Below, in pieces: positions 62,915 to 64,000 of a DNA stretch of 64,000 nt (the first letter of the stretch is position 1; the number at the start of each line of letters is the position of its first letter). Made by a program: the position numbers and the translations under genes. The DNA is from Granulosicoccus antarcticus IMCC3135. GTDB taxonomy: Bacteria > Pseudomonadota > Gammaproteobacteria > Granulosicoccales > Granulosicoccaceae. The notes beneath the pieces were generated by a model. That model was not told the DNA's origin, did no database searches, and was given only the letters and a program-made list of their open reading frames with translations. Where the stretch lies: positions 1,422,501-1,486,500 of the forward strand of contig NZ_CP018632.1 in NCBI RefSeq assembly GCF_002215215.1, written 5' to 3'.

Positions 62915-64000
62915 TGAGCTTTGTGGACCGATTTCTGGGTTTTTTCGAGAAACGAATTTCTCCATTTCCCGAAGAGCCACCCAGTAGACCACCGGGAAAG
63001 CTGGTGCCGTTTCTATGGCACTACACGCGTGATTCCTGGGTATGGTTGCTGCTCATGGGGTTGCTTTCAGCCCTGATTTCGGTACTCGAAATCAGCCTGT
63101 TCAGCTTTTTGGGCAACCTTGTGGATTGGCTGGGTAATCGTGACCCTGCAACCTTGCTATCTGAAGAATCTGGCAGGCTGGCCTGGATGGCACTGGTCAT
63201 ACTGGTGCTGCTACCTCTGGCCAGCTTTACACATAGCTTGTTACTGCACCAGACGATCATAGGCAATTTCGTCATGTCCGTGCGCTGGAAAGCGCATCGG
63301 TGGATGTTGGGCCAGAGCTACTCCTTCTATCAGGATGAGTTTGCAGGCAGAGTTGCCACCAAGGTGATGCAGACCTCATTGGCCATACGTGATGCGGTCC
63401 TGAAAATACTGGATGTACTTGTCTATGTCGGTGTGTACTTCATCGGCGCCATGGTGCTGGTGTCCTCCTTCAGTGTCTGGATGATGTTGCCATTCATCAT
63501 CTGGCTGGTCTTGTATGTGCTCATGTTGCGCAATTTCATGCCGCGCTTGAAACAGATTTCGCGCAGTCAGGCCGACGCTCGTTCTGAGATGACCGGGCGA
63601 GTGGTGGATAGTTATACCAATATCATGACGGTCAAACTGTTTGCGCATGCCGGTCACGAAGCTTCTTATGCGCGTAGCAGCATGCAGACATTTCTGGGTA
63701 CCGTGCACCCGCAGTTCCGGATGGTAACCGGGCTGGACATCTGCCTGAACACTCTGAATGCACTGCTTCTGTTTTCAGTGGGTTCGGCCGGTTTGCTGTT
63801 ATGGGTAAATGGTCAGACAGGCGTTGGTGCACTGGCCGTGGGTGTTGGGCTGGTTTTACGCCTGCAGGGTATGTCCAACTGGATCATGTGGGAGTTGTCA
63901 GGCCTGTTCGAGAGTGTGGGCATCATCTACGATGGCATGCAGATGCTGTCGACTCGACAGGAGATCGTTGACAAGCCGGAAGCCGACGATCTGGACGTGC
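62914..64000 (+). CDS. ABC exporter (permease plus ATPase), 5' part
   Basis: Open from ATG 62914 (MSFVDRFLGFFEKRISPFPE) to the window edge, 362 codons. The six-helix type-1 exporter membrane domain is recognisable: LLLMGLLSALISVLEISLFS, SYSFYQDEFAGRVATKVMQT (the family coupling-helix segment), LLLHQTIIGNFVMSVRWKAH and ALAVGVGLVLRLQGMSNWIM. The nucleotide-binding domain must lie beyond 64000. It resembles multidrug or lipid exporters of MsbA/MdlB type. The start shares bases with the stop of the preceding small membrane protein, so the two are coupled. Confidence 0.85.
   Translation, partial: MSFVDRFLGFFEKRISPFPEEPPSRPPGKLVPFLWHYTRDSWVWLLLMGLLSALISVLEISLFSFLGNLVDWLGNRDPATLLSEESGRLAWMALVILVLLPLASFTHSLLLHQTIIGNFVMSVRWKAHRWMLGQSYSFYQDEFAGRVATKVMQTSLAIRDAVLKILDVLVYVGVYFIGAMVLVSSFSVWMMLPFIIWLVLYVLMLRNFMPRLKQISRSQADARSEMTGRVVDSYTNIMTVKLFAHAGHEASYARSSMQTFLGTVHPQFRMVTGLDICLNTLNALLLFSVGSAGLLLWVNGQTGVGALAVGVGLVLRLQGMSNWIMWELSGLFESVGIIYDGMQMLSTRQEIVDKPEADDLDV

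Overview
The window comes from a gammaproteobacterial chromosome. The rRNA, PlsB, PqiABC and HscC all fit that group. A laminarinase-like GH16 lipoprotein, a PhyH oxygenase and nicotinate-type catabolism suggest a free-living, probably marine, aerobic heterotroph. Granulosicoccus-like Chromatiales is my guess, not something I could test. It opens inside a 23S rRNA gene, followed by 5S and a strong terminator.

2.8-7 kb: hscC (Hsp70) is followed by its J-protein gene, which an IS630-family element splits exactly at a TA dinucleotide. Removing the element and one TA restores a 401-codon J-domain/RDD membrane protein. 7.4-9.2 kb: a small PLDc_N membrane protein, a PhyH oxygenase and cobU. 9.3-14.5 kb: a beta-hydroxyacid dehydrogenase followed by larA-larC-larE-larB, i.e. 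a nickel-pincer racemase with its full cofactor pathway.

14.6-29.8 kb is the most interesting block. It holds two divergent operons separated by a perfect 16-bp palindrome. Leftward: a MarR regulator, an enamidase and a DMT permease. Rightward: an AA_synth (PF06684) protein, a UPF0280 ApbE-like protein, a second AA_synth protein, a branched-chain-type ABC importer (LivF frameshifted in a G tract), a molybdenum hydroxylase and 6-hydroxynicotinate reductase. The molybdenum hydroxylase, reductase and enamidase reproduce the upper nicotinate pathway known from the anaerobe Eubacterium barkeri. The dehydrogenase upstream of larA belongs to the family of the next enzyme. E. barkeri 6-hydroxynicotinate reductase carries covalent flavin, so the UPF0280 protein is a candidate flavin transferase for it.

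30-44 kb: GH16 lipoprotein, CBS-pair protein, iolG, ycaQ-type glycosylase, a glycine-repeat DUF533 protein, a decayed thioredoxin-like pseudogene, a pqiA-pqiA-pqiB-pqiC lipid-transport operon, a ThuA/Gfo-Idh pair, a divergent J-domain protein and a DMT permease. 44-48.9 kb: an acyltransferase-3 protein, a CpxP/CpxR/CpxA-like envelope-stress operon and a divergent NUDIX gene with GTAA direct repeats between them. 49-55 kb: a repeat-rich secreted protein with a C-terminal sorting-like tail translationally coupled to an OmpA protein, then a HExxH lipoprotein, a TerB-like protein and a spermidine-synthase-like protein. 55-64 kb: a TraF-like outer-membrane protein, plsB, an AhpD-like protein, two overlapping GTPase genes, a small two-helix membrane protein (frameshifted in a T tract) and the start of an ABC exporter that runs off the window.

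Three reading frames (IS630 transposase, livF, the small membrane protein) each break at a homopolymer that is one or two bases too short. Consensus errors there should be excluded before treating the genes as broken.
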